Origin: an uncultured Parabacteroides sp.
Lineage (GTDB): Bacteria > Bacteroidota > Bacteroidia > Bacteroidales > Tannerellaceae
Length of the DNA: 64,000 bases
NCBI RefSeq assembly: GCF_902493135.1
Contig: NZ_CABUOD010000022.1
Span: 1-64,000, forward strand
Direction of reading: 5' to 3'
Below the pieces are notes generated by a model. The model searched no databases, was not told the origin of the DNA, and worked only from the letters and a program-made list of their open reading frames with translations. Both the position numbers and the translations under genes were made by a program. Positions 1 through 8,526 of this stretch are shown here, piece by piece; positions within the stretch are counted from its first letter, which is position 1, and the number at the start of each line of letters is the position of its first letter.

Positions 1-157
1 CGTTCAGCATGACGGTCAGGAAACCGTCGAGCACGTCGAAGTTGGCCTTCTGGCGTAGCAGACGCTTGATGGCCCAATCAAAACGGATATACCTGTCCTG
101 CAACTCTTTTCTTTCCATCTCTTCCATGATTTTCAGATCTGACTCTTCCTTTTTCAT
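1..157 (-). CDS. Rpn/PD-(D/E)XK transposase-like nuclease, 5' part only
   Basis: The first 52 codons of a gene cut by the window edge. Translated, they are identical to residues 1-52 of the complete copy at 43851-44831 (begins MKKEESDLKIMEEMERKELQ), although the DNA differs at about nine positions, all silent. The family (Rpn, PF12784-type) comprises nucleases linked to recombination and often multi-copy in Bacteroidales. The ATG at 155-157 matches the complete copy, and promoter and leader are also conserved between the copies. The catalytic PD-(D/E)XK residues would lie beyond the window edge, so activity of this copy cannot be judged. Confidence 0.85.
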   Translation of the reverse strand, partial: MKKEESDLKIMEEMERKELQDRYIRFDWAIKRLLRQKANFDVLDGFLTVMLN

Positions 158-189
158 AGTTACTGTTTTATTAGTTGTTACTTAATCCA

Positions 190-197
190 CAAATATA
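190..197 (-). promoter_or_regulatory. -7 box of the left Rpn copy
   Basis: Reading the minus strand, TATATTTG fits the Bacteroidota -7 consensus TAnnTTTG and lies about 32 bases ahead of the ATG. The same box and leader sit ahead of the second copy (43811-43818), and recognisable similarity continues for roughly 100 bases further upstream. Confidence 0.6.
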
Positions 198-644
198 CAT
201 ATTATATATGAATGGAAGCGAGGAATGGGAAGAATGTTTCGAATATTGACAGATGTAACAGATAAATCATCATTTACCGATTCCATTTCGCTTAAAGCAA
301 ATTTATTTCTTACTTATTGTACGGTTTCCCCAAATAGCCGTTGGTCCAAACCGAAACAACAGCGCATGAAATTTGATTTTATACCCTATAAATTTCAAAT
401 TTCATGCAAGGGTAATATTTTTTAAGAAACAAGATATTTGGCAATAGCCTGAATATTAACAAGCTATGGATATCAACCTTTTTTGGAGGGGTTCTTGTAT
501 TTTTTATCATATATAAATCCGTTTAGAATAGGTTCATTTCCTGACAGAAGTGAACCATGAATGAAGATTTACAGTTCAAGCAGCCAATAGCCGAATCACC
601 GGTAAAGGATTTAGCCAATTAAGAAAGCTTATGGATTAATTTTG
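198..644. other. gene-free region with a perfect hairpin
   Basis: No convincing gene; the short open frame at 225-425 has no ribosome site and no recognisable composition. It holds sequence resembling the upstream region of the 43.85-kb Rpn gene, and a perfect 13-bp inverted repeat (364-376 with 395-407, arms GCATGAAATTTGA) separated by 18 bases. A stretch at about 485-540 resembles 43657-43710, including TTTATCATATAT. Confidence 0.5.
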
Positions 645-652
645 TATATTTG
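645..652 (+). promoter_or_regulatory. -7 box for the HTH protein gene
   Basis: TATATTTG fits TAnnTTTG and lies 24 bases ahead of the ATG at 677. Because a TTG start at 650 would fall inside this box, the ATG at 677 is the better start. No clear -33 box was seen. Confidence 0.5.
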
Positions 653-676
653 TTGCAACGTAAAAAACAGTATCAT

Positions 677-1171
677 ATGGACACAAAAGATTTATTGAAC
701 GACAGCAGTGTACATCACGGACGTAACCTCGCTCGCCTTATGAATAAAAAAGGGCTTAAAGTGGAAGACCTGGAGAAAGCACTCCAATTGTCACAAAAAC
801 AGGTAGAGGAACTGATGGAGATGAAAAAGATTGACGACGAGATGTTGGATAAACTGGCAAAGGCTTTGGATGTTTCGGTGGAAACGATCAAGAATATGAA
901 AGAAGAGGAACCTTCTGTTTCATTCCAAAACGATACATTCAATATTGAAAATGAAAATAACACCAACAGCCCTGTATATAATAATATAGTCGGCAATCAG
1001 GAACAGACGAACAACCATAAATACGACAATGTTTCCTTCTCCCAAATCATCGACGCCTACCGGCTGATGTTAAAGCAGGAACGGGAAGAAGTCCACAGAC
1101 TTCAAAAACGGATCGACGAACTGGAAAAACAAACTGGAAAACAAAAGAATCAGAAGCCGGAGAATGAATAA
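677..1171 (+). CDS. small XRE-like HTH protein with C-terminal coiled coil
   Basis: A 164-residue cytoplasmic protein. Residues about 14-60 look like a helix-turn-helix of the XRE/Cro type (…NLARLMNKKGLKVEDLEKAL…). A low-complexity Asn-rich middle follows, and the last 45 residues are a charged predicted coiled coil (LKQEREEVHRLQKRIDELEK). It is probably a DNA-binding regulator that oligomerises through its tail. It overlaps the next gene by 8 bases, so the two are probably translated together. The family assignment rests on pattern only; targets are unknown. Confidence 0.7.
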   Translation: MDTKDLLNDSSVHHGRNLARLMNKKGLKVEDLEKALQLSQKQVEELMEMKKIDDEMLDKLAKALDVSVETIKNMKEEEPSVSFQNDTFNIENENNTNSPVYNNIVGNQEQTNNHKYDNVSFSQIIDAYRLMLKQEREEVHRLQKRIDELEKQTGKQKNQKPENE

Positions 1172-2414
1172 GAGCATCGTCCTATATTCGTTACTCGCAG
1201 GACTGCTTGCCTGCTTTTCCTGTACACATACGAAACAACAACCCGAAGAAGAAGGCGTCGACAGCGAATGGCTGGACAGCTTGCAACACGTATATCAATA
1301 CGGCGTTTGCATCGACTCGTTGGACGTGACGGAATATAAGATGAGAAACGGCGATAACCCAGCCTCTATCTTTTCCGTCCTCGGTTTCTCCGCCTTGAAA
1401 GCGGACAGCATTACGAAAGCCTCCATCAATGTCCTGGACCCGACCAAACTTCGCGCGGGTATGAACTATTATACGTTTACGACCCAGGACAGTGTGGCCG
1501 ATATCCGCTATATCGCCTTTGCCAAATCACTTGTCGACTATGCCGTCATCGACCTGTCAGGCGATTCGATCCTGGCATACGAATTCAACAAGCCCATTAC
1601 CATCAAACGCCATTACACCGAAGGTACAATCAACTCTTCCCTTTGGAACGTGATCAAGGCAAGTGGGGCGGACCCGTTGCTGGCGATCAAGATTTCGGAT
1701 GTATATGCCTGGCAGATCGACTTTTTCGACGTGAAGGAAGGGGACGCGTTCCGGGTACTGTACGACGTAGCCTATATAGACGACACGACAGCTTTGAATA
1801 TCACCTCCATCGAGGGTGCCGTCTTCACACATCAGGGAAAAGATTTTACAGCCATACCGTTTACCCAGGATAGCGTTTTCGAATATTTCGACCTCGAAGG
1901 AAACAGCCTCCGGAAGGCCTTCCTGAAAGCTCCGCTGGATTTCTTCCGCATCACTTCGCGTTTCACAAACGCCCGCTTCCATCCGATCCTGAAACGCTAC
2001 CGGGCACATCATGGAGTGGACTATGCGGCTCCTGTCGGGACGGAGGTCAAGAGCATCGGGGCCGGTACCGTCGTCGCCAAAGGCTATATGGGCGGCGGAG
2101 GCCATACGTTGAAAGTGAAACATAACTCCGTATATACGACTTCCTACATGCACCTGAGCAAATATGCCAAAGGCATACAAGTCGGCAGCCATGTCGGGCA
2201 GGGACAGGTAATCGGCTACGTCGGCTCGACAGGGCTTTCGACAGGACCACACCTCGATTTCCGGGTGTACAAGAACGGACAGCCGATCAACCCGCTACAG
2301 ATGGAAGCACCGCCTTCGCTGCCGGTCAAACCGGAACTGCGCGACAGCTTCGCAATCGTGAAGCAGACGGTGTTGGCGGAATTGGACAGCATGAAAGTAA
2401 AAAACAATTTATAA
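1164..2414 (+). CDS. M23 family metallopeptidase lipoprotein
   Basis: A 416-residue exported peptidase expected to cut peptidoglycan cross-bridges or act in cell division. The N-terminus is a lipoprotein signal with lipobox LACFSC (Cys20). The C-terminal M23/LytM domain has the first zinc motif HxxxD in HHGVDYAAP (about residue 283), a central SYMHLS, and TGPHLDF near residue 362. In classical LytM enzymes the last motif is HLHF and its second His binds zinc; here that position is Asp. Such HLDF variants are, to my knowledge, frequent in Bacteroidota and may keep zinc through the carboxylate. It is translationally coupled to the preceding HTH gene. Confidence 0.85.
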   Translation: MNKSIVLYSLLAGLLACFSCTHTKQQPEEEGVDSEWLDSLQHVYQYGVCIDSLDVTEYKMRNGDNPASIFSVLGFSALKADSITKASINVLDPTKLRAGMNYYTFTTQDSVADIRYIAFAKSLVDYAVIDLSGDSILAYEFNKPITIKRHYTEGTINSSLWNVIKASGADPLLAIKISDVYAWQIDFFDVKEGDAFRVLYDVAYIDDTTALNITSIEGAVFTHQGKDFTAIPFTQDSVFEYFDLEGNSLRKAFLKAPLDFFRITSRFTNARFHPILKRYRAHHGVDYAAPVGTEVKSIGAGTVVAKGYMGGGGHTLKVKHNSVYTTSYMHLSKYAKGIQVGSHVGQGQVIGYVGSTGLSTGPHLDFRVYKNGQPINPLQMEAPPSLPVKPELRDSFAIVKQTVLAELDSMKVKNNL

Positions 2415-2424
2415 TATTGACGCT

Positions 2425-2793
2425 ATGAAGTTTTTGGGAAATATCATCTGGCTTATCTGCGGCGGATTGGTTACCGCTGTGGAATATCTGATATCCAGCT
2501 TGCTGCTGATGATTACGATAATCGGTATCCCTTTCGGGTTGCAGACATTGAAGTTAGGAATGCTCGCCCTTTGGCCTTTCGGCAGCCGGGTGACGGACAA
2601 CGGCAACTCAGGCGGTTGCCTGTGCCTGGTCATGAACGTGATCTGGATCTGCATCGGTGGCTTCTGGATCTGCCTGACGCACCTGTTTTTCGGGTTGCTG
2701 CTGTGCATCACGATTATCGGTATTCCTTTCGGCCGGCAGCATTTCAAGATGGCCGCACTGGCTCTCACGCCGTTCGGAAAGAATATTGTTTAG
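2425..2793 (+). CDS. yccF: YccF domain inner-membrane protein
   Basis: A 122-residue hydrophobic protein with two copies of the YccF repeat: IIWLICGG…ITIIGIPFGLQ near the start and VIWICIGG…ITIIGIPFGRQ in the second half, each ending in a WPFG/TPFG-type turn. Length and two-repeat layout match the family, whose function is not established. It starts 10 bases after the M23 gene, so it is likely in the same transcript. Confidence 0.85.
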   Translation: MKFLGNIIWLICGGLVTAVEYLISSLLLMITIIGIPFGLQTLKLGMLALWPFGSRVTDNGNSGGCLCLVMNVIWICIGGFWICLTHLFFGLLLCITIIGIPFGRQHFKMAALALTPFGKNIV

Positions 2794-2803
2794 GAGACAG
2801 GAA

Positions 2804-3463
2804 TCAGTCTATCACCGGATAGTCGTGTCGTGCCTCTGCGCGGGTGCAAGCGTTGAAATGCCACCATTCGTACGGGATGGAACGGAATCCGGCTTTTCGC
2901 ATAATCCGTCGTAGCAGGCGGCGGTTTTCATATTCGGCACGGGTAATCCGCCCGTTCTCCAGTAATGCCTCTTCGTTATCGGTATGCGCTTCTTCCCCGA
3001 AATAATCGAAAGGAGTGCCCATAGGGAGAGGTATTCCCCTCTCGTCAAGGATCGTCAGGTCGACAGCCAGCCCGTAGTTATGCAGGCCGCCTCCGTTCGC
3101 GGGATTGCTGACGTAATTCGTCTTATCGGTTCCCCGGACAAGCGCCCACATCTGCCTCTGTACCGACATGGGACGGGCGGCGTCATAGACCACAAAACGC
3201 CATCCGGGATGTTCCTGTTTCAACAGCCGATGGGCGACAAGCAGTTTGCCGGCCGCATCGGGATGCAACCAGGCACGCGTGATCCCGGAATAAACAACTT
3301 TCCCAAGGAAATTATCCGCCGTCGCATATGCCAGTTCCACCCGCAACGTCGTATCCATAGCGGAAACATCCACCAGGCCTCGTTCCGCCATATATCCATC
3401 CAGATCCTGCCCCTGGCAGAAAACGGAGAAAAGTAAAGAGAGTATGATACAGATATATTTCAT
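2804..3463 (-). CDS. M15 family D-Ala-D-Ala dipeptidase (VanX/DdpX-like)
   Basis: A 219-residue secreted zinc peptidase that would split D-Ala-D-Ala in cell-wall turnover. Visible motifs are the metal site in GGGLHNYGLAVDLTI (His and Asp ligands) and the catalytic Glu plus third ligand in YEWWHF near the C-terminus. The start is set at MKYICIILSL because this gives a clean signal peptide (…FSVFCQG); the longer open frame runs into a palindromic repeat upstream and is not credible. It is convergent with yccF and close behind it. Confidence 0.85.
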   Translation of the reverse strand: MKYICIILSLLFSVFCQGQDLDGYMAERGLVDVSAMDTTLRVELAYATADNFLGKVVYSGITRAWLHPDAAGKLLVAHRLLKQEHPGWRFVVYDAARPMSVQRQMWALVRGTDKTNYVSNPANGGGLHNYGLAVDLTILDERGIPLPMGTPFDYFGEEAHTDNEEALLENGRITRAEYENRRLLRRIMRKAGFRSIPYEWWHFNACTRAEARHDYPVID

Positions 3464-3485
3464 AATTTGGCAGATTTGAATCAAA

Positions 3486-3572
3486 TTTAGGCACGGATTG
3501 CACAGATTACACGGTTTAAATATGTTTTGAAAAAACTTCGTGCCGCGTAATCCGTGTAATCCGCGCCTAAAA
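3486..3572. repeat. dispersed palindromic repeat, copy 1
   Basis: A long imperfect inverted repeat: left arm 3486-3514 (TTTAGGCACGGATTGCACAG…) pairs with right arm 3543-3572. The arms are built from short GGATTRCRC-type units. Related elements lie at 18601-18672, 43025-43134 and 53950-54065. It sits between murI and the M15 gene, both on the minus strand. Confidence 0.75.
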
Positions 3573-3596
3573 TATAGGTTCAAATATTCTTAATTT

Positions 3597-4430
3597 TCAA
3601 TCGATCGAAATCTGTTCCACCTCCACCGGATGGCTCAGAAAGGCGGAGGCGGCATCGGAGAATTTGGCGGCGGATTCGGTGGTCAGGAAACGGCAATCGC
3701 CTCGCTTTGTCAAACGCGCATCCATTTCGGGATGGCGGCGCAGGTAGTCGGTCAGACTTGCAGCCACATATTCCCCTTGCGAAAACAGAGTGATTCCGGC
3801 AGGCAGGAACGCTTTGATCTTTTCGATCAGCAACGGATAGTGCGTGCAACCCAAGACAAGCGTATCGATCTCCGGATCGGCAGCCAGAATATGTTCCAGA
3901 TGTTTCCGGACGAAATAGTCCGCTCCCGGTGAAGCAAATTCATTATTCTCGACCAACGGGACCCACATCGGGCAGGCTTCGCCCGTTACCGTCATGTGCG
4001 GAAACATCTTCTTTATTTCCATCGAATAGGAACCGGAAGTGATGGTTCCGTTCGTCCCCAAAATACCTACATGCTTGCTCTTGCTGATCTTATCCATCAA
4101 CTCCACCGTCGGACGGATTACACCCAGCACCCGGCGTTCCGGGTCCCACTGCGGCAAGTCCCGCTGCTGTATCGTACGCAATGCCTTTGCCGAAGCGGTG
4201 TTGCAAGCCAGGATCACAAGCTGGCATCCTTCATTGAAAAGCGTCTCCACAGCCTGCCTTGTAAAACGATACACAACCTCGAACGAACGCGGGCCGTATG
4301 GCGAGCGGGCGTTATCGCCCAAATAAACATAATCATACCCCGGCATCGCTTCCCTGATCTTATCAAATATGGTAAGCCCTCCGTAACCGGAGTCGAAGAT
4401 GCCAATCGGGCCTGGTGCTGGTGAAAACAT
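3597..4430 (-). CDS. murI: glutamate racemase
   Basis: A 277-residue cytoplasmic enzyme making D-glutamate for peptidoglycan. The family motifs are intact: GPIGIFDSGYGGLT at the start, the first catalytic Cys in ILACNTASA (Cys76) and the second in LVLGCTHYPLL (Cys195). Full length. It lies downstream of the ompH-bamA-uppS block on the same strand, a common arrangement in Bacteroidales. Confidence 0.95.
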   Translation of the reverse strand: MFSPAPGPIGIFDSGYGGLTIFDKIREAMPGYDYVYLGDNARSPYGPRSFEVVYRFTRQAVETLFNEGCQLVILACNTASAKALRTIQQRDLPQWDPERRVLGVIRPTVELMDKISKSKHVGILGTNGTITSGSYSMEIKKMFPHMTVTGEACPMWVPLVENNEFASPGADYFVRKHLEHILAADPEIDTLVLGCTHYPLLIEKIKAFLPAGITLFSQGEYVAASLTDYLRRHPEMDARLTKRGDCRFLTTESAAKFSDAASAFLSHPVEVEQISID

Positions 4431-4475
4431 GGGAGAAGTTATTTATTTAGAAATTCAAATGAGATATAGACAACA

Positions 4476-4504
4476 AAGGATGCCCCTCTTGGAAAGGCAT
4501 CCTT
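4476..4504 (-). terminator. hairpin between ompH and murI
   Basis: AAGGATGCC pairs perfectly with GGCATCCTT across an 11-base loop. On the minus strand it follows the ompH stop and ends in TTTGTTGT, so it may end or attenuate the bamA-ompH transcript before murI. Confidence 0.6.
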
Positions 4505-4529
4505 CGCTATTTTATGATTGCTAATTATA

Positions 4530-5027
4530 TTAGTTAATACCTAACTTAGCTTTTACGAACTGAGTTGCGTCAACTGCAGCGTTACCCTGATAAAGAACAA
4601 TCTGCGGATCCAAGATATAAACATATCCTTTTTCGTCACCGACTGCCTTGATTGCATTTTTCAGTTTGTCCTGGATCGGAGCGAACAACTCACCTTGCTT
4701 CTTCTGGAAATCCTGCTGGGAGATCTGGATGAAGTTCTGTGTACGCTGTTCCATATCCTGCAATTCCTGCATTCTTCTCATTTTGATATTTTCTGTCAAT
4801 GAATCCTGCTGTGCAACAAAATCGGAATATTTCTTATTGTATTCGTCCTGCATCACCTGCATTTCGTTTTTATATTTGGCTTCCATGTCAGCCATCTGTT
4901 TCTGCATATTAGCAAATTCCGGCATAGCCTGGATCACTTCCTGCGTATTTACAATCGCAATCTTAGATTCTTGAGCAAAAACGCCCAACGGGAGCATCAT
5001 CAACAAAAAAATAATCAGTTTCTTCAT
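4530..5027 (-). CDS. OmpH/Skp family periplasmic chaperone (second copy)
   Basis: A 165-residue protein with a signal peptide (…LPLGVFA|QES) followed by the OmpH/Skp pattern: a short beta start (KIAIVNTQEVIQAMPEF), a long charged coiled-coil arm (about residues 40-120) and a C-terminal strand region. Skp holds unfolded outer-membrane proteins on their way to BamA. It follows another ompH gene and bamA on the same strand, which supports the role. Confidence 0.9.
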   Translation of the reverse strand: MKKLIIFLLMMLPLGVFAQESKIAIVNTQEVIQAMPEFANMQKQMADMEAKYKNEMQVMQDEYNKKYSDFVAQQDSLTENIKMRRMQELQDMEQRTQNFIQISQQDFQKKQGELFAPIQDKLKNAIKAVGDEKGYVYILDPQIVLYQGNAAVDATQFVKAKLGIN

Positions 5028-5099
5028 CTTTCTATAAAATATTACTTGTTATTAATCATATTCTTAACTTGCTTCATTAAAGCGCACAAATGTAAGCAT

Positions 5100-5615
5100 T
5101 TATTTTGAATATCCTAACTTTATCAGGACTTCATTGCTTATATCGATCTTCGGAGAAGCAAAAATGATATTCATCGACGACGCCCGGTCCATGACCATCT
5201 GATAGCCTTTATCTTCGGATATCTCCTTCACGGCATTGTAGATCTCATCCTGTATCGGTTTCATCAGGCTCTCACGCTTCTTAAACAACTCGCCTTCAGG
5301 ACCGAAATACTTACGTTTCAAATCCTGTGCTTCCTGTTCTTTCTGCACGATCGCTTCTTCGCGTTTCGACTTCATCTCGGCAGACAGGAATACAAGGTCG
5401 CTCTGGTAAGTCTTGTACATGTTCTGCGCTTCCTGCTGGATGGCATCCACTTCGTTCTGCCATTTCTTGGAGACCTGGCTCAACTGCTCATTCGTCATTT
5501 CATAAGCCGGAATATTTTTCAATATATATTCCATATCTATTAAAGCAAACTTTTGTGCGTGCCCTGCAAACGAGCAGAGGAACAACAAACAGCTTAAGGC
5601 AATAATCTTTTTCAT
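5100..5615 (-). CDS. OmpH/Skp family periplasmic chaperone (first copy)
   Basis: A 171-residue paralogue of the next gene, with signal peptide (LLFLCSFAGHAQ), FALIDMEYILKNIPAYE at the start, and a long Gln/Lys/Glu-rich coiled-coil arm. The start at MKKIIALSC gives a normal signal peptide; an ATG two codons earlier is possible. It lies between bamA and the second ompH, but a repeat and a terminator hairpin separate it from bamA. Confidence 0.9.
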   Translation of the reverse strand: MKKIIALSCLLFLCSFAGHAQKFALIDMEYILKNIPAYEMTNEQLSQVSKKWQNEVDAIQQEAQNMYKTYQSDLVFLSAEMKSKREEAIVQKEQEAQDLKRKYFGPEGELFKKRESLMKPIQDEIYNAVKEISEDKGYQMVMDRASSMNIIFASPKIDISNEVLIKLGYSK

Positions 5616-5659
5616 ACACATGTCATTTATAGTTTTACCTTCTGACTGCAAAGATAAGA

Positions 5660-5824
5660 GAATTGAAAATTGAAAGTTGAAAATTGAAAATTAATAAGAT
5701 ACAATTAACAATTTAACAGACTTGCCAAGCACCGCGCAAAGAGGGCCCAAACGCAAAAGAGGCAACCGGATTTGTTTCCGATTGCCTCTTTCTATCTAAT
5801 TTTCAACTTTCAATTCTCAATTTT
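5660..5824. repeat. AT-rich inverted repeat enclosing a terminator
   Basis: Left arm 5660-5693 is made of AATTGAAAATTGAAAGTTG-type units and right arm 5797-5824 is its near reverse complement. The bamA terminator lies inside. This looks like a dispersed Bacteroidales intergenic repeat, but no second copy is present in the window. Confidence 0.6.
5756..5791 (-). terminator. bamA terminator
   Basis: AAAGAGGCAA pairs with TTGCCTCTTT around a loop of about 16 bases, just downstream of the bamA stop on the minus strand, ending in CTCTTTTGCG. Confidence 0.75.
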
Positions 5825-8512
5825 CTAAAATTCCTGTCCGATAATGAAGTGGAAGTTGCTGCCGCCTCTCTGGGAGCTTCCGTCGGGACGGTCGAAACCG
5901 TAAGCCCAGTCAATACCCATCAAACCGATCATCGGTAGGAAGATACGGACACCGACACCGGCAGAACGTTTCAACTGGAACGGGTTGAACTCTTTCAAAT
6001 CTCTCCAGGCATTACCGGCTTCCACGAATACCAGACCGTAGATCGTCGAAGACGGTTCCAGCAAGAACGGATAGCGCAACTCCATCGACAGGCGGGAGTA
6101 AGCGTAACCATACGAATTGTAACCACCGTTACCGGCGATACTACCGTTTTCGTAACCTCTCAAACCGATCGTTTCGGTTGCATAGGTACTGGAGTATCCA
6201 CTCATACCGTCGCCACCCATATAGAAGGTTTCGAACGGCGATTTCTTATATTTGTTGTAAGAGCCCAGGAATCCGTATTCGACACGCGACATCAACACCG
6301 GCGTGCGTTTCACCGTCAGCGGAGCCAACGGAGAGAATATCTTCGCTTTGAATTTCCATTTATGATATTCGATCATGCGGAACTTCGCTTCATCCTGGTC
6401 GCTCATATTCTTGTAGTCCTTACCGTCCCACAATGACCAGGGCGGAGTTGCGGCAACCGAGAACATGAACTGTGAACCTCTACGTGTGTACAACGGGTTG
6501 TCGATAGAGTTACGCTGCAAGTTCAATTCCAAGTTGATGTTATGACAGTTACCGTTATTCACCAAGAAGTAATCCCAATCTTTCATCATGTACAACTGGT
6601 AGTTCAGGGTCGCCATAAACTGGAAATAGTCATCCGGCCAGTTCAAACGCTTACCGTAACCGGCAGAAAGTCCGAACATCATAATCGACTTATCCGGGTC
6701 GTAAGCCAACTCATAGTTACCGTAATTGCCATAACCGTAACCGTAGCCACCATAGCCACCGTAGCCGCCATAATAAGGATAACCGCCATAACTGTAATAC
6801 GGGTTATAACCATAACTGTTACTGCTCAAATAATTACTACTGATATCCGTCTGTTTGGAGAAGTAGGCGCTCACGGACAATGTATTCGGCCGTTTGCCAC
6901 CAAACCACGGATCCATAAACGATATGCTGTATGCCTGATAGTAACGTCCGTTTGTCTGGCCGCTCAGCGTCAGCGTCTGTCCCTCACCCTGCGGGATAAT
7001 ACCTTTATAGGTACTCGGGTTCAGCAGATTCTTCATGGAGAAGTTCGTAAACTTCAAACTCAGCTTACCGATCACACCCGTTTGTCCCCAACCGGCAGAG
7101 AACTCGATCTGGTCGTTAGCCTTTGACACGAGGTTGTACTGGATATCCACCGTTCCGTTATCAGGATCGGGTAGCGGTTGCGGAACCAGGTTTTCCGGAT
7201 CGAAATGCCCCATCTGCGCGATTTCACGGGTTGAACGCATCAAGTCTTCACGACTGAACAACATACCCGGCTTCGTACGGAGTTCACGGCGCACGATATC
7301 TTCATACAGGCGGTCGTTACCGTTAATGATCACCCGGTTGATAGTCGCCTGAGGACCTTCCTGAATACGGACTTCCAAAGAGATGGAGTCGTTTTCTACG
7401 TCCACTTCAACCGGATCCGCACCGAAGAAGATGTAACCGTTATTATAATACAAGTTGGAAACGGCATCATCGTCGGTCGTCAACCGTTCATTCAGTTTCT
7501 TCTGGTTGTAAACGTCGCCCGGCTTCATGCCTAAAATATACAACAGCTGTTCCGTCGGATATTTCGTATTACCGACAAAGTTGACATCCTTCAGATAATA
7601 TTTGTCGCCTTCTTCCACTTTCAGGAAGATATCCACACGTTTATCGTTATAGTTCACAACACTGTCTTCCACAAGAACAGCGTCGCGATATCCCTTTTCG
7701 TTATATTTCTCGATAATGTGCTTCTTATCGTTTTCGTATTCTTCAGTCGTAAACTTCTTCGTGCTGAATGCTTCCAGGATACTGCTCTTCCAGTCGTTCT
7801 GCAAACTGAACTTTTCGTTCGTCTTCTTCATCGCCTTCTTCAACTCGCGATCGGACAACGCGCTGTTTCCTTCGAAATGGATCTTGTGGATTTTAGTCTT
7901 TTCGTTCTTGTTGATGTTGATGTCTACGATCACTTCGCCTTCATGCGCGATATCGTCCTTCTGGAGGATTTCGACATCCACATTCTTAAAGCCTTTGCCA
8001 TCGAAGAACTTCTTGATCAGCGTGGTCGCACGGTCGATCAGGTTAGGAGTCACCTGGTATCCCTTGCGCAATCCCAGACGGGCTTCCAGATCCTCGCGTT
8101 CTCCCTTCTTGATGCCATGATAGTTGACTTCCGAAATACGCGGACGCTGCTTGAGTTGGATTTCCAGCCAAACCTTGTCGCCGTCTACTATTTTAGTAGC
8201 CAAAATTTTCACATCCGAGAATAGCCCATGTTTCCAGAAACGTTTCACCGCATCCGTAATGGCTCCGCCCGGCTCGGGTATCGTAATTTCGTCCCCTTTA
8301 GACAAACCGGAAAAGCCTATCAACACGAAATCATCATAACTTGTAATCCCTGTCACCCGGATACTATCAATAATATACCTTTTGGGAGGTGACGAATAGG
8401 AAATGACCGGTACTTCTCCCGGCTCTTCAACCTTGGTAGTGTCAGTTTCCTGGGCAAAAGCCCCGCAGGCAAATCCCAGAAACATGAAAAACAGCACTAT
8501 TCTTTTGTACAT
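5825..8512 (-). CDS. bamA: BamA outer-membrane protein assembly factor
   Basis: An 895-residue outer-membrane protein that inserts beta-barrel proteins. It has a signal peptide (MYKRIVLFFMFLGFACGAFA), POTRA repeats over about residues 45-430 (for example KYYLKDVNFVGNTKYPTEQL) and a C-terminal 16-strand-type barrel ending in Phe (IIGQEF), as expected for a Bam substrate. Near residues 566-598 the barrel carries a run of Gly and Tyr (YGYNPYYSYGGYPYYGG…), probably an extracellular loop. It is followed by two Skp-like genes and preceded by uppS and a DUF6089 gene, the usual Bacteroidota order. Confidence 0.95.
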   Translation of the reverse strand: MYKRIVLFFMFLGFACGAFAQETDTTKVEEPGEVPVISYSSPPKRYIIDSIRVTGITSYDDFVLIGFSGLSKGDEITIPEPGGAITDAVKRFWKHGLFSDVKILATKIVDGDKVWLEIQLKQRPRISEVNYHGIKKGEREDLEARLGLRKGYQVTPNLIDRATTLIKKFFDGKGFKNVDVEILQKDDIAHEGEVIVDININKNEKTKIHKIHFEGNSALSDRELKKAMKKTNEKFSLQNDWKSSILEAFSTKKFTTEEYENDKKHIIEKYNEKGYRDAVLVEDSVVNYNDKRVDIFLKVEEGDKYYLKDVNFVGNTKYPTEQLLYILGMKPGDVYNQKKLNERLTTDDDAVSNLYYNNGYIFFGADPVEVDVENDSISLEVRIQEGPQATINRVIINGNDRLYEDIVRRELRTKPGMLFSREDLMRSTREIAQMGHFDPENLVPQPLPDPDNGTVDIQYNLVSKANDQIEFSAGWGQTGVIGKLSLKFTNFSMKNLLNPSTYKGIIPQGEGQTLTLSGQTNGRYYQAYSISFMDPWFGGKRPNTLSVSAYFSKQTDISSNYLSSNSYGYNPYYSYGGYPYYGGYGGYGGYGYGYGNYGNYELAYDPDKSIMMFGLSAGYGKRLNWPDDYFQFMATLNYQLYMMKDWDYFLVNNGNCHNINLELNLQRNSIDNPLYTRRGSQFMFSVAATPPWSLWDGKDYKNMSDQDEAKFRMIEYHKWKFKAKIFSPLAPLTVKRTPVLMSRVEYGFLGSYNKYKKSPFETFYMGGDGMSGYSSTYATETIGLRGYENGSIAGNGGYNSYGYAYSRLSMELRYPFLLEPSSTIYGLVFVEAGNAWRDLKEFNPFQLKRSAGVGVRIFLPMIGLMGIDWAYGFDRPDGSSQRGGSNFHFIIGQEF

Positions 8513-8526
8513 ATAACAGCTATTGT

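Noticed and set aside
225..425. 66-codon open frame
   Set aside because: No ribosome site, crosses a hairpin, no recognisable features.
3464..3583. N-terminal extension of the M15 peptidase
   Set aside because: The extra 40 codons translate a palindromic repeat; the internal ATG gives a clean signal peptide.
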